NCBI RefSeq assembly: GCF_014672715.2
Contig: NZ_CP058566.2
Span: 1,426,001-1,490,000 of the forward strand
Length of the DNA stretch: 64,000 nucleotides
Direction of reading: 5' to 3'
Source of the DNA: Dehalogenimonas etheniformans
GTDB lineage: Bacteria > Chloroflexota > Dehalococcoidia > Dehalococcoidales > Dehalococcoidaceae
Shown here: in pieces, positions 7,693 through 16,061 of the stretch
How the letters are laid out: each line of letters starts with the position of its first letter
Numbering within the stretch: the stretch's first letter is position 1
Translations under genes and position numbers: made by a program
The notes under the pieces: model-generated
Database searches by the model: none
What the model saw: only the letters and a program-made list of their open reading frames with translations
Told to the model about the DNA's origin: nothing

Positions 7693-9295
7693 GAAACACG
7701 ACCGAGCCTTTGGGAGAAGATCCCAAGGGCTCGTTTATTATATGGATTTTAGAATCTTTCTTGGCTGAAGCTACTTGGAAGATCGGCCTAAAGGGCGGCT
7801 TTGGCATCACGGCAACCACATTCTTCCCAGCTTTCGCATCGATGTAAACTGCATCAAGCATGGTAACGAGAATCTTTCTCTGCTCTGAGAGGTTGGCTTT
7901 AGCCCATAGCTTTGGAAGATCCAGAATAAGCTTTCCAGCTTCCTCAGCGGCGTTATAGTCAGGAACAATTAGAGACTCAAGACTAAGTTCTAGTAGTCTC
8001 TTCTGTTTCTTGTACTCTTCCTCTTCAATCAGACCATCGATGTAAGCTCTGCCCATTCTGTGTAGTTTGCCTTTAGCCTCTTCCCTTTCTTGGTTGATCC
8101 GGTCAACATCATCTTTCAAGGCAATCACCGAGAGTACTTCTTCAAGCCACCTAGGACCGAGTTCAATGGCTGAGACTAAGCTTCTAACCTGTTCATCGAT
8201 AGTTGAACAGCTTATGGCTCCTCCATGTCCGGGACAGTCCTCAATGCTCCTGGTGGCTTTGTGTTCCCGATAATAAGTATTTCCGCTCTTATAGGTCTGA
8301 GCCCACATCGGCATACCGCAATAGGCGCATCTCACCAAGCCTTTAAGCAGATATTCTCTTTCAGGGTGAGACGATAGAGTCTCAGACCGGCTGCAGTTCT
8401 TTCTAAGTGCTGCCTGAACTGTGTCAAACACTTTTTTACTGACAATCGGTTGATGAGCGCCAGGTAAGGCCTTACCTCGATAGATGACTTGACCTGTAAA
8501 GAATGGATTGTGAAGTATGCCTCTCACTGAGGCGGTTGTGAAGAACCTTGGTCCTGAAACAAGGTTGCCAATGGCATCCGGCATTGCCTTAGTATTTCTG
8601 GTCCTGAAACCCTGAGCATTGAGCCAGGAAGCAAGGGTAGCCAACGTTGCTGAGCCAGAAGCGTAGCGTCTGAAAAGATCGGTTACCGTTGGTCCCTCAG
8701 TTGGATGAATATGGATCCCGGCTGGGTGCTCGGGGTCGCACTTCTTGATCTTCTCGCCTTTTTCTGATTTGTCCCAGCATGATTCATATCCGAAAGGGAT
8801 AGCCCCATGGTGTTTGCCCTCAAATATCCGCTGTTCCTGTCCTTTCTTCACATGCTTGGCCAGAGAAGATGAAAAGAACTGGTTGAAAGCTCCCAGCATG
8901 TGTAGGTGCAGCATGCCGTCTGGCGTGGAATAGTCCAGGCTCTCGGTGATCGATATCAAACCGATGTTGTGCTTGGACAGGATCGATAATGACTCGAGCA
9001 TCACCTTCAGATTCCTGCTCCAGCGGTCGAGGGTGTGGATCACGATGACATCAAATTGATGTTTTGTGGCATCGTCTAGAAGTTTCCGAAAGACTGGACG
9101 CTTATTGATAGCATCGACATGAGCGCTCTTGCCTTCTTCCCGATAAACATCAACCGCTTGCCAGCCCCTGTTCTGGCAGAGCTCACGGAAAAGTCTTTCT
9201 TGAGCGCTAAGTGAATGACCCTGCACCTGGGATTGATCGGAGACCCTTGTGTAGGTAACCGCTCTCTTCTGTTCAAGCAAGTCGGTCGCTTTCAA
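7625..9295 (-). CDS. Large serine recombinase (site-specific integrase)
   Basis: A 556-residue large serine recombinase. The N-terminal resolvase domain has the catalytic serine in YTRVSDQSQ (Ser19) with the usual Arg-rich blocks (LDRWSRNLKV). The middle recombinase domain spans about 170-300, and a Cys4 zinc ribbon follows (CAYC...DCPGHGGAISC, about 315-360). A coiled coil (about 395-450) comes before the C-terminal region. It starts at TTG 9295 inside the upstream small gene. The last 22 codons and the stop lie antisense in the 3' end of ssrA, so the tail (RPEKTVRNLLQV) is made of host DNA; a fragment of a sister recombinase at 39173-39535 carries the presumed un-integrated tail. It should integrate and excise the island at ssrA. 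Confidence 0.95.
   Translation of the reverse strand: MKATDLLEQKRAVTYTRVSDQSQVQGHSLSAQERLFRELCQNRGWQAVDVYREEGKSAHVDAINKRPVFRKLLDDATKHQFDVIVIHTLDRWSRNLKVMLESLSILSKHNIGLISITESLDYSTPDGMLHLHMLGAFNQFFSSSLAKHVKKGQEQRIFEGKHHGAIPFGYESCWDKSEKGEKIKKCDPEHPAGIHIHPTEGPTVTDLFRRYASGSATLATLASWLNAQGFRTRNTKAMPDAIGNLVSGPRFFTTASVRGILHNPFFTGQVIYRGKALPGAHQPIVSKKVFDTVQAALRKNCSRSETLSSHPEREYLLKGLVRCAYCGMPMWAQTYKSGNTYYREHKATRSIEDCPGHGGAISCSTIDEQVRSLVSAIELGPRWLEEVLSVIALKDDVDRINQEREEAKGKLHRMGRAYIDGLIEEEEYKKQKRLLELSLESLIVPDYNAAEEAGKLILDLPKLWAKANLSEQRKILVTMLDAVYIDAKAGKNVVAVMPKPPFRPIFQVASAKKDSKIHIINEPLGSSPKGSVVFLVETGESRTPRPEKTVRNLLQV
7660..7692 (+). other. Left attachment site of the island in ssrA
   Basis: The T-arm and 3' end of ssrA form the host side of the integration site. 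The centre, TTCGACTCTCCCCCGTCTCC, recurs at 39336 and, with one change, at 42525, there joined to a different left arm. The left arm here is ssrA; the right arm continues directly into the recombinase gene. This is established behaviour for ssrA-integrating islands of Dehalococcoides (vcr-type islands). Confidence 0.8.
7703..7740 (+). terminator. ssrA terminator
   Basis: CGAGCCTTTGGGA at 7703 pairs with TCCCAAGGGCTCG at 7721, loop of five, followed by TTTATTATAT. Copies of this same hairpin occur at 39371, 42560 and 49663, which is how the successive right-hand borders of the island can be recognised. Confidence 0.85.
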
Positions 9296-9503
9296 CTATA
9301 GGGACCTTATCCTTCCTTGATGCTATCGACAGAGCTACCTCAGCAAGTGCATCCAAGAATTGATTAACCAATAAGGCGTCAAGTTCTGACCCTTCTCTTG
9401 AAGTGGTGGTGAGTGTAGCCGCTTCCACCTTACCCGTCAACGCATCCTTACTGAGTTGTTCAGGAGCCATATCCATCGTCTTCCTGCAATCTCTCCAGTA
9501 CAT
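9273..9503 (-). CDS. Small protein overlapping the recombinase start
   Basis: A 76-residue protein whose end overlaps the recombinase start by 23 bases, implying translational coupling. It is rich in Ala/Leu, with a predicted helix LLVNQFLDALAEVALSIASRK and no membrane segment. Small genes directly upstream of the recombinase occur in related ssrA islands; a role as accessory or directionality protein is a guess from position only. The ribosome site is weak. Confidence 0.55.
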   Translation of the reverse strand: MYWRDCRKTMDMAPEQLSKDALTGKVEAATLTTTSREGSELDALLVNQFLDALAEVALSIASRKDKVPIVESDRLA

Positions 9504-9536
9504 CTATTACCTGTTTGACATATCCTTGGTCGTTGA

Positions 9537-10442
9537 CGAAACCACGGAAGTGGCGAGGCGTCTCACAGTAGAACATCACCGAGACTGCCCGTTCCCGGCC
9601 ATGAGATAGTTGGTGTCGTGTCGGAGGTCGGATCAAGTACAGGCGACCTTAAGATCGGAGACCGGGTCGGCATCGGTTGGCTAGGCCGGCCATGTGGACG
9701 ATGCGAATGGTGTAGTAAGGGTCAAGAACAACTCTGCATGGACATCGTACAAGCGGCGACATGGCTGCCTTATGGCGGTTTCTCGTCATCTGTTGTCGCA
9801 AACAGCCGCTTTGCCAATCTACTTCCCCGGTCCATGTCCTCGGAAGTAGCTGCTGTTATGATGTGCGCCGGAATTACTGTTTATTCCCCTTTAATAGCGC
9901 GAGTCAGTCAATTACCTTTAAACATCGGGATTATCGGCATGGGCGGTTTGGGACACCTCGCGATACAGTTTGCGCATGCTATGGGTTACGAGGTCACCGC
10001 TATTTCTTCCTCTCCCGACAAGAAAAAACAAGCCTTTTCTTTCGGGGCAGATCACTTTCTTGATCTAAACGATAGGACCGCACTCAGGCAGCGGCAATAT
10101 GCATTCGATTTTCTCTTCTGCACCGCGCACGGTAATTTCAAATGGGAGCCGTTACTCGAGATCCTGAAAAAGAGGGGCACCATAGTCATGATAGGCTTCC
10201 CCAACGTATCTTTGAATTCCACCGACCTCGTCGCGCACGAACTCACGATAACCGGTTCGTTTCTTGGTTCGAGACTGGTCATGAGAGAAATGCTGGCTTT
10301 CGCCGCCGAGCACAATATTGAGCCTCTAATCCAATCTATGCCCATGTCACTCATAAACAAAGCTATTGAAATCGTACGGCAGAACAAGGCTAGATATCGG
10401 ATTGTCTTATATAATGACCTTCTACCAAATTCTAAGGCGTGA
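9537..10442 (+). pseudogene. 5'-truncated zinc-dependent alcohol dehydrogenase
   Basis: From about 9560 the frame reads LPVPGHEIVGVVSEVG, then the structural-zinc block CGRCEWCSKGQEQLC, and a Rossmann motif GIIGMGGLGHLA, ending normally at 10442. About 60 N-terminal residues, including the first catalytic zinc ligand, are missing: the frame meets a stop at 9534-9536 and the sequence before it belongs to the recombinase module. A GTG at 9618 could still give a 274-residue product, but it would lack the catalytic site. The break coincides with the end of the recombinase module, so it looks like a recombination scar. Confidence 0.75.
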
Positions 10443-10512
10443 CAACCTACCTAATAACACACGAGGGGTTTTCTACGGCCACCATCTAATTCCCATCCAA
10501 TCTAAAAATATC

Positions 10513-10667
10513 TCGTTTCAGAGTGGACTCGACTCTCCGAGAATGAAGCTAACATAAACAAAGAGGCTTCGTCGCGTTTAAGGCGCGAGTCCTACGCTCC
10601 GAGAAAGACGATGCTTAGGAGCCAGGTTAACAGCTCCCACGTTGCGGGGAGAGTCCGACTCTCTTCA
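10513..10667. repeat. Three degenerate attachment-like repeats
   Basis: Three copies of the island repeat at 10513-10547, 10573-10610 and 10641-10667. The first and third keep GACTCGACTCTCC or GAGAGTCCGACTCTC; the middle one is decayed (GAGTCCTACGCTCC). They are 60-70 bases apart, closer than elsewhere, and the terminator hairpins are reduced. They fill most of the gap between the broken dehydrogenase and the binding-protein gene; the remainder to 10841 has no gene. Confidence 0.65.
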
Positions 10668-10841
10668 TATCGAATCGATCAAAAGCCCTGCAGACATACT
10701 TTTAAGCTCTTGTAATTCGTACTGCTAAAGCTATAATGCTTTTATGAAGAACCGTACACCCGCATTACGGAAAGACTAAAAACGTCATTTCAGTTCAGGA
10801 CAAAGACAGCACCATATTTTGTCAACTAGGAGGAGAATACA

Positions 10842-11729
10842 ATGAGAGGCAATCCTGCAAAAAGGAATCTTCGTTTTGCAATTATTCCAAAGGTTAGCCA
10901 TCCCTGGTTTGATGAAGTCAACAAGGGTGCCTTGGCTCAAGCTGAATTACTCGGAAATCAATTGGGTATAAAGATAATGATTGAGTATCTTGCACCTAAA
11001 ACCGCAAATATAAATGAGCAGAATTCTATTCTTGACAAAGTTGCATCCACCAATTGTGATGGTATCGCAATTGACCCTCTTGCTAACCCATGTGAGATGA
11101 AGGCTATTGCAAAAATTAAAACTAAGGGTATTCCCATAATTGTTTTTGACTCCCCATCATCAAATGAGGGGATTTCAAGTGTTGGAAACGATTTCACACA
11201 GCAGGGAGTGGTGGCTGCTGAGCGCCTAGTTAAATTGATTGGAGAGAGAGGGAAAGTAGCGGTCATGCAAGGTTTCCCAAGTGCCCCAAATCACAAGGCG
11301 CGTTACGAAGCACAAGTGTCGGTTTTGAAAAAATGCTCTGATATCATTATTGTTGACGGAGGAATCGACAATGATGATATTGAGATCGCTAAGCAGCAAG
11401 CGGCTATTGTTCTTAATTCTAATCCTGACCTCAACGGTTACTTGTGTTGTGATGCTTCTGGACCGATAGGCATAGCTTCTGCAATAAAGGAATCGGATAA
11501 GACATTTAAGGTTAAAGTTGTTGGAATGGACGGGATTAAACCTATACTCGAAGCAATCAAAGAGGGCGTGATAGAATCATCAGTTTCAACTATTCCAAGA
11601 GTTCAAGGCTCCATGTCAATTCTAATATTGTGGCAGTCTACTTTAGGCGTTCAGATTCCCCAAAGGATTGATACAGGCATTGATGTGATTACACAGGAGA
11701 ATATAGATTCATTCTTGTCTTCATCCTGA
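10842..11729 (+). CDS. Periplasmic-binding-protein-like sugar-binding protein without signal peptide
   Basis: A 295-residue type I binding fold of the RbsB/LacI-core family (FAIIPKVSHPWFDEVNKGA at the start, DGIAIDPLANP, PIIVFDSPSSN, VAVMQGFPS, VVGMDGIKPILEAIKEG). Family members normally bind sugars for ABC import or act as repressor cores. Here the protein starts directly with the fold: no export signal, no lipobox, no helix-turn-helix, and no transporter genes beside it. AGGAGGAG just before the ATG makes the start sure. It stands alone between two repeat blocks, so it behaves like a single-gene cassette. A cytoplasmic ligand sensor is one possibility. Confidence 0.8.
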   Translation: MRGNPAKRNLRFAIIPKVSHPWFDEVNKGALAQAELLGNQLGIKIMIEYLAPKTANINEQNSILDKVASTNCDGIAIDPLANPCEMKAIAKIKTKGIPIIVFDSPSSNEGISSVGNDFTQQGVVAAERLVKLIGERGKVAVMQGFPSAPNHKARYEAQVSVLKKCSDIIIVDGGIDNDDIEIAKQQAAIVLNSNPDLNGYLCCDASGPIGIASAIKESDKTFKVKVVGMDGIKPILEAIKEGVIESSVSTIPRVQGSMSILILWQSTLGVQIPQRIDTGIDVITQENIDSFLSSS

Positions 11730-11776
11730 ATGATGGGGGGTAACGTGATTGTTAAAATTGGGAGTTATAGACAACC

Positions 11777-11908
11777 GAGGGGCTTCACCAACCCCTCGCT
11801 CATCTCTTCAGTGATCCACTCCAGAATTTCCCGCGTTTCGGAGAGGCTCGACTCTCCGAGGAGGATTATATTAACAACAGACCGAGAGTTTTACGCTCTC
11901 GGTCTGTA
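11777..11908. repeat. Terminator hairpins flanking one attachment-like repeat
   Basis: A hairpin (GAGGGGCTT...AACCCCTC, 11777-11798) is followed by the repeat at 11832-11866 (GGAGAGGCTCGACTCTCCGA) and by a second hairpin (ACCGAGAG...CTCTCGGT, about 11880-11906). This is the standard order of the island unit: hairpin, dyad, hairpin. It separates the binding-protein gene from the convergent redox operon. Confidence 0.7.
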
Positions 11909-11973
11909 GGGATCTTAACCACTCCAGAATATCTATTGTTCCAAGTAAATTCATTTAGGCGCCAGGTTCTCCT

Positions 11974-13437
11974 TTAGAGCAAAGCACGCCTAGCACGTTC
12001 AAGATTGTTTTTGTAACCAGGCAATAATTTTAGCCCCAATTTTACAAAAGAATTACTCGAGACACTGTCAAGATAAGCTAGATCTCCTATCCGTTTGACT
12101 ATACCCTCAGAATAAGTGGGGAAGGCAAAACCAACATCATGTAATCCGGCAATCGTTTTTCCAGAATGTCGCATCAAATGAAACTGCTGTATGATCTCAT
12201 CGGCACCTACCCCCAGAATATGAGCACCCACCAATTTACCACCAGTAGTGGTTATTACTTTGGCTGAACCTTCCTCTCCTCCATCAATCCCAGCTCGTCG
12301 TACAGACCTGTAATCGTATCTATATATGCGTAGATTACTACCATAACGCTTAATCGCTTCAATCTCAGTTAAGCCGGTGTGAGCCAAGGGTGGGTCAGAA
12401 AAGACGACCGAAACAATGTTTTCGGAACGAAAACATTTTTTTAAAGGAATAAACATGTTGTTGGCGGCTATAAGACCTTGTTGTTCAGCTACCATAGCTA
12501 ATTGAAGGGGCGTAGTTACATCACCACACGCATAGATATTAGGGGTGGATGTCTTTTGGTGGGCATCAGTCTGGATGCCCTTTTTCGAATACTTGACACC
12601 CGCATTTTCTAATTGAAGTCCTCCAACTGCAGGGGCGCGACCGGCAGTCGTTAAAAGCACCTCTGCCTGAATCACCTCATGGAAATCTGAACCGGTAACC
12701 GAAAGCTCGATCGGTTTTCCCTTACCTACAACTTTAATGGTACGGCACCCTGTGTACAATCGGATACCAGAAGCCTTCATGATAGCGACCAAACTGGAAG
12801 TAAGTTCGTTATCCTCACGGTTTAAGATCGAAGAAGCAATGTCAACCAAGCTTACTTCAAGCCCGATATTTCTGAAAGCTTGAGCGAATTCAACTCCATC
12901 GGGTCCTCCGCCTAAGATAATTATCGATTTAGGCATATGATCAAGATCATAAATGGTTTCGCATGTGAGCACTGGCACCGATTCGATACCCTCGACCACT
13001 GGCTTAACTGGAGTTGAACCAGTGGCTATCAGAAAAAACCGAGATGAATAACTTTTACCGTTAAGCTCTATATAATTCTCGTCAGTAAAATGCGGTTGCC
13101 CGAACATCACTGTGATGCCAACTGCCTCTAAATCAGAAAGCAAGTTGCCAGCTGCGCGACTAGCGATTGCTGCTTTGACGTGGGCAAATACTCCATGGCT
13201 ATTTGAGTCGAAAACGCCAGAGCTAAATCCAAAGTTTCCAAGATTCCTTGCTTCTTTAATAGCATGACCGGCACGTATCAAAGCCTTCAAAGGTAAACAG
13301 TTGTTCCATGTGCACTTGCCGCCAAAAAGACCTGATTCAATGATAGCCACCTTTTTACCTAATCCAAGCACCATGATGGCAGCCGATAAACCGCCTAAAC
13401 CGCTACCAATGATTATGAGATCAAAGTCCTTTTTCAT
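11974..13437 (-). CDS. FAD-dependent pyridine nucleotide-disulfide oxidoreductase (MerA/Lpd-like)
   Basis: A 487-residue flavoprotein. An N-terminal FAD site (IIIGSGLGGLSAA) is followed by the redox-active disulfide CTWNNC near residue 42. An NAD(P) site follows (IILGGGPDGVEFAQAF, about 175-190), then TAGRAP and YACGDVTTPLQLA. The dimerisation domain ends with FPTYSEG in place of the usual HPT.SE. It belongs to the dihydrolipoamide dehydrogenase/mercuric reductase superfamily. It lacks the N-terminal heavy-metal domain and C-terminal Cys pair of true MerA, and no lipoyl enzymes are nearby, so the substrate is unknown. It is last in a leftward group with a ferritin-like and a PNPOx-type gene, suggesting a redox or oxygen-defence role (inference). 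Confidence 0.85.
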   Translation of the reverse strand: MKKDFDLIIIGSGLGGLSAAIMVLGLGKKVAIIESGLFGGKCTWNNCLPLKALIRAGHAIKEARNLGNFGFSSGVFDSNSHGVFAHVKAAIASRAAGNLLSDLEAVGITVMFGQPHFTDENYIELNGKSYSSRFFLIATGSTPVKPVVEGIESVPVLTCETIYDLDHMPKSIIILGGGPDGVEFAQAFRNIGLEVSLVDIASSILNREDNELTSSLVAIMKASGIRLYTGCRTIKVVGKGKPIELSVTGSDFHEVIQAEVLLTTAGRAPAVGGLQLENAGVKYSKKGIQTDAHQKTSTPNIYACGDVTTPLQLAMVAEQQGLIAANNMFIPLKKCFRSENIVSVVFSDPPLAHTGLTEIEAIKRYGSNLRIYRYDYRSVRRAGIDGGEEGSAKVITTTGGKLVGAHILGVGADEIIQQFHLMRHSGKTIAGLHDVGFAFPTYSEGIVKRIGDLAYLDSVSSNSFVKLGLKLLPGYKNNLERARRALL

Positions 13438-13537
13438 TTGTTAATATCCTGTTTTTGATATCAAGCGTGAATTAATGCGCAGCATAACTATACTTATTCG
13501 AATAATTCTACTGTTCCGGTCGCCTTTCTTATCGGCA

Positions 13538-14080
13538 TTACTTTACTTTTATTCTTTTTGTATTATGGAAATCTGACAATAAATAGTGGCTTATACTGAT
13601 GGTGACAATAGCGGTATCAGCTTGCTTGATGAACTCAGCTAATCTGGGATAACGCTGAATTAATTGATCAGCATATCTCGCTTTTTCGTCTGACACTTCA
13701 GAAGCCAATCCAAAAACGGTGACTGCGCTCGCATTCGAGATATCGGATGGCTGGTTGGTTCGATTATCAATTAATAGCGAAACTAAGGGATTTTGAACAA
13801 GATTAATGTATTTCTGGGTATTTCGAATAGTAGCAAATACTATCGTTTTCAGATTATCAGTTATGACAAAAGCGATTAGATTACAATGAGGCTGATTTGC
13901 GTTTGTTGTGGTTAATACGGCAAAGAGTTGGTTTATTATGATATTACGTACAGCCGCTACGCCTTTTGAAGTTCTCAACACCATCACTGACTTTATCCCT
14001 TTAGTAGCTGTATCATGTATTAAATCCCGGCAGTTACAGGAAATCTCGTGGAATGGGTCTATATCACATTTTTTCTTCAC
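13538..14080 (-). CDS. Pyridoxamine 5'-phosphate oxidase-family flavin protein
   Basis: A 180-residue protein with a split-barrel core: LFAVLTTTNANQPHCNLIAFVITDNLKTIVFATIRNTQKYINLVQNPLVSLLIDNR, the usual strand-helix order of small FMN or F420-binding PNPOx-like proteins. About 35 N-terminal residues with several Cys precede the barrel. It begins at GTG 14080, and this start overlaps the end of a short upstream membrane-peptide frame, so the two may be coupled. Such proteins bind flavin or heme; the activity is not known. Confidence 0.75.
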   Translation of the reverse strand: MKKKCDIDPFHEISCNCRDLIHDTATKGIKSVMVLRTSKGVAAVRNIIINQLFAVLTTTNANQPHCNLIAFVITDNLKTIVFATIRNTQKYINLVQNPLVSLLIDNRTNQPSDISNASAVTVFGLASEVSDEKARYADQLIQRYPRLAEFIKQADTAIVTISISHYLLSDFHNTKRIKVK

Positions 14081-14165
14081 CCTGGGCTATAAATCCACAA
14101 CCAACCGCCAGTACAGCTAAGCCTGCCGAGATAATTGTCCAGACTTCGATGTTTTTGTTCTGTAT
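14064..14165 (-). CDS. Possible tiny membrane peptide (non-standard start)
   Basis: A frame of about 33 residues containing one clear membrane helix (TIISAGLAVLAVGCGFIAQ) and ending ATG-TGA across the start of the next gene. There is no ATG, GTG or TTG at the expected position: AAAGGG is followed by GTA-ATA-CAG. It would have to start at ATA or be a remnant. Its place, 15 bases after the ferritin-like gene and overlapping the next, is what suggests it is real. Confidence 0.3.
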   Translation of the reverse strand: MQNKNIEVWTIISAGLAVLAVGCGFIAQGEEKM

Positions 14166-14180
14166 TACCCTTTCGTTCTG

Positions 14181-14624
14181 TTAGTTAAGTTGTGATTTGA
14201 TTTTCGAGATGTGGTTCTTTGTCTCGGCGACTAGCTGACTTAGTACTTCTTTGAATGACTGCCCTTCACCGGAAAAGGCATCAAAAAATCTCTTTTCTAT
14301 AAGACTCTCCTCAATATATAGACTAGTCACCAGCGCCTGTCTATCCTGAACTACCCCTGAAAGAGCTAGCTCAATCTCTTTTTGCACATAAGCACTATAA
14401 GTTGATACAGCGGCTATCGAAAACCTGTGGCTTACCTTGACGTCACCTTGCATTTGACCGAGTTGGCGTAACCAACCCGCGTGCATCTTCTCTTCAACTG
14501 CTAGAGACTGCCAGAATTGTTTTCTTATCAGCAATCGATCAGCATAAACTTGGTAAAGTTGACCGATCAGTTCTTCGTTCTGAGCCAATGACTCTATTAG
14601 TTTAAACGTGGTATCACTGGGCAT
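14181..14624 (-). CDS. Ferritin-like/rubrerythrin-type helical protein
   Basis: About 147 residues, all helical, with NEELIGQLYQVYAD near the start and LAVEEKMHAGWL, an ExxH pair typical of the diiron four-helix bundle, then IEESLIEKRFFDAF and VAETKNHISKI near the end. Rubrerythrin-like proteins detoxify peroxide or store iron in anaerobes; no rubredoxin domain is present. The start is uncertain: ATG 14624 fits the domain, a GTG at 14702 would add 26 residues, and neither has a ribosome site. It is probably first gene of the leftward redox operon. Confidence 0.65.
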   Translation of the reverse strand: MPSDTTFKLIESLAQNEELIGQLYQVYADRLLIRKQFWQSLAVEEKMHAGWLRQLGQMQGDVKVSHRFSIAAVSTYSAYVQKEIELALSGVVQDRQALVTSLYIEESLIEKRFFDAFSGEGQSFKEVLSQLVAETKNHISKIKSQLN

Positions 14625-14715
14625 AATGATTGGGGCAATAATACCATCGTCTAAAGTCGCACACAACACCGGAAAAGCTTTTTCAGCCCCTCTGTCATCC
14701 ACTTTAGGACGTCTA

Positions 14716-14795
14716 TTGTTTCAGCTAGAGTCCGACTCGAAGGAGAACGATGCCTTAACAGACCGATAGTATCGTGGATCTCTCGGTCTGGTTTA
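14716..14795. repeat. Attachment-like repeat plus hairpin
   Basis: One repeat (14716-14750, core AGAGTCCGACTC, right arm AAGGAGAACG) followed by a hairpin with arms CAGACCGA and TCTCGGTCTG. It separates the leftward redox operon from the next rightward gene. A further inverted repeat (CCTGAT...GTCAGG) lies near 14918-14936, and the rest to 14989 has no gene. Confidence 0.6.
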
Positions 14796-14989
14796 TGATA
14801 GCCCATCCAGCGTTTTTATTTGTTCCTAGCAAAGTCCGAATCACCCTGCGTAGATAAAATCTGACACTTCGACAACCCCGTTTGCCTTATTGCTACCATA
14901 TTTTTGATTTTTCAAACCTGATATCATGGTCAGGGGTGAATTACCCCCGGCATAACTGATATTATTGAATCAATTTCTAGGAGTGATTC

Positions 14990-15730
14990 ATGACAAAGCG
15001 GTTCATCGTTCTGATTGGCGTATTAGCAATCAGCGCGTCCATCATCTTATATCTCCTTCACTTTGTGATTTTCCAAGATGCTCACCATATACTTATTTAT
15101 CTACTCGGGGATTTGGCTTTCATGCCACTAGAGGTTTACCTCGTTGTCATAGTCATTGAACGACTATTAGCTCAGCAGGAAAAAAAAGCGCTCTACTCCA
15201 AGCTCAATATGGTTGTCGGCGCCTTTTTCATGGCTGTAGGTAACCGTCTCCTTGCCAACCTTTTAACAAATTTCCGTGAGCAGGAAAACCTCTTCAAGAC
15301 CTTTAGCGTTAACATCCACTGGCAACGTAACGACTACAAACTTGCTCGGGCAATGGCTCTAAAGGTTAAACTCAAGGTCGATTTCAACCAAATTGACTTG
15401 GAAGCATTGAAAGGATTCCTCTGCGATCAAAGACCATTCTTACTAAGTCTTATGGAAAATCCCAACCTATTGGAGCGCGAAGCTTTTTCTGAGTTATTAT
15501 GGGCTATTACGCACTTGGCTGAAGAACTTGAAGCCAGAAAAAGCCTAGGGTCACTAGGCGAAACCGACATGAAGCACCTCGAAGGAGATATCAACCGTTT
15601 CTACGACCGACTTGTATTCGAGTGGCTAAACTACGCTGAACATTTACAAACCCATTACCCATATTTCTTCTCGTTACTGGTACGAACCCACCCGTTCCAG
15701 CATGCACCGACGCCCGAAGTGAGTGCCTGA
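14990..15730 (+). CDS. Membrane protein of unknown function, two N-terminal helices
   Basis: A 246-residue protein I do not recognise. Two membrane helices lie at about 5-30 and 38-62, and the remaining 180 residues form a soluble, helix-rich domain with several acidic and Arg/Lys-rich segments and no Cys motif. GGAGTGATTC before the ATG supports the start. It is alone between repeat blocks, so it behaves as a single-gene cassette. A terminator (15790-15832) and repeats follow. Confidence 0.7.
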   Translation: MTKRFIVLIGVLAISASIILYLLHFVIFQDAHHILIYLLGDLAFMPLEVYLVVIVIERLLAQQEKKALYSKLNMVVGAFFMAVGNRLLANLLTNFREQENLFKTFSVNIHWQRNDYKLARAMALKVKLKVDFNQIDLEALKGFLCDQRPFLLSLMENPNLLEREAFSELLWAITHLAEELEARKSLGSLGETDMKHLEGDINRFYDRLVFEWLNYAEHLQTHYPYFFSLLVRTHPFQHAPTPEVSA

Positions 15731-15785
15731 AGGTCAATAACCCTCTTAATATTGCCCTTATAATTCACCTTTGCAAGTAAGGCTC

Positions 15786-16055
15786 GTAGAACTAATTGAG
15801 GGGCTTTTCTAACCCTCCAATTAGTTCTTTTCTTAAACATCTCAATGGATCACACCATATTCAGAAAGGCAGTCCGACTCTCCGAGGAGGACGTAATTTT
15901 ACACGAGACGAGATTTGTACGCTCTCGGTCTTTCAGGTTCTTAACCAATCCATATTACGGCGCGTTTCGGAGAAAGTCCGACTCTCTGAGGATGATGACC
16001 TAACAAAACACTTGAGGGGCTTCATTAACCCCTCAAGTGTCTATCACAAAAGTGT
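15786..16055. repeat. Two attachment-like repeats with three terminator hairpins
   Basis: Order: hairpin AACTAATTGAGGGG...CCTCCAATTAGTT (15790-15828), repeat 15857-15893 (AGTCCGACTCTCCGAGGAGG), hairpin around 15901-15933, repeat 15961-15997 (AAAGTCCGACTCTCTGAGG), hairpin ACACTTGAGGGG...CCCCTCAAGTGT (16017-16042). The two repeats are 104 bp apart. No gene is present in 15731-16061 apart from these elements. Confidence 0.75.
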
Positions 16056-16061
16056 CATTGA

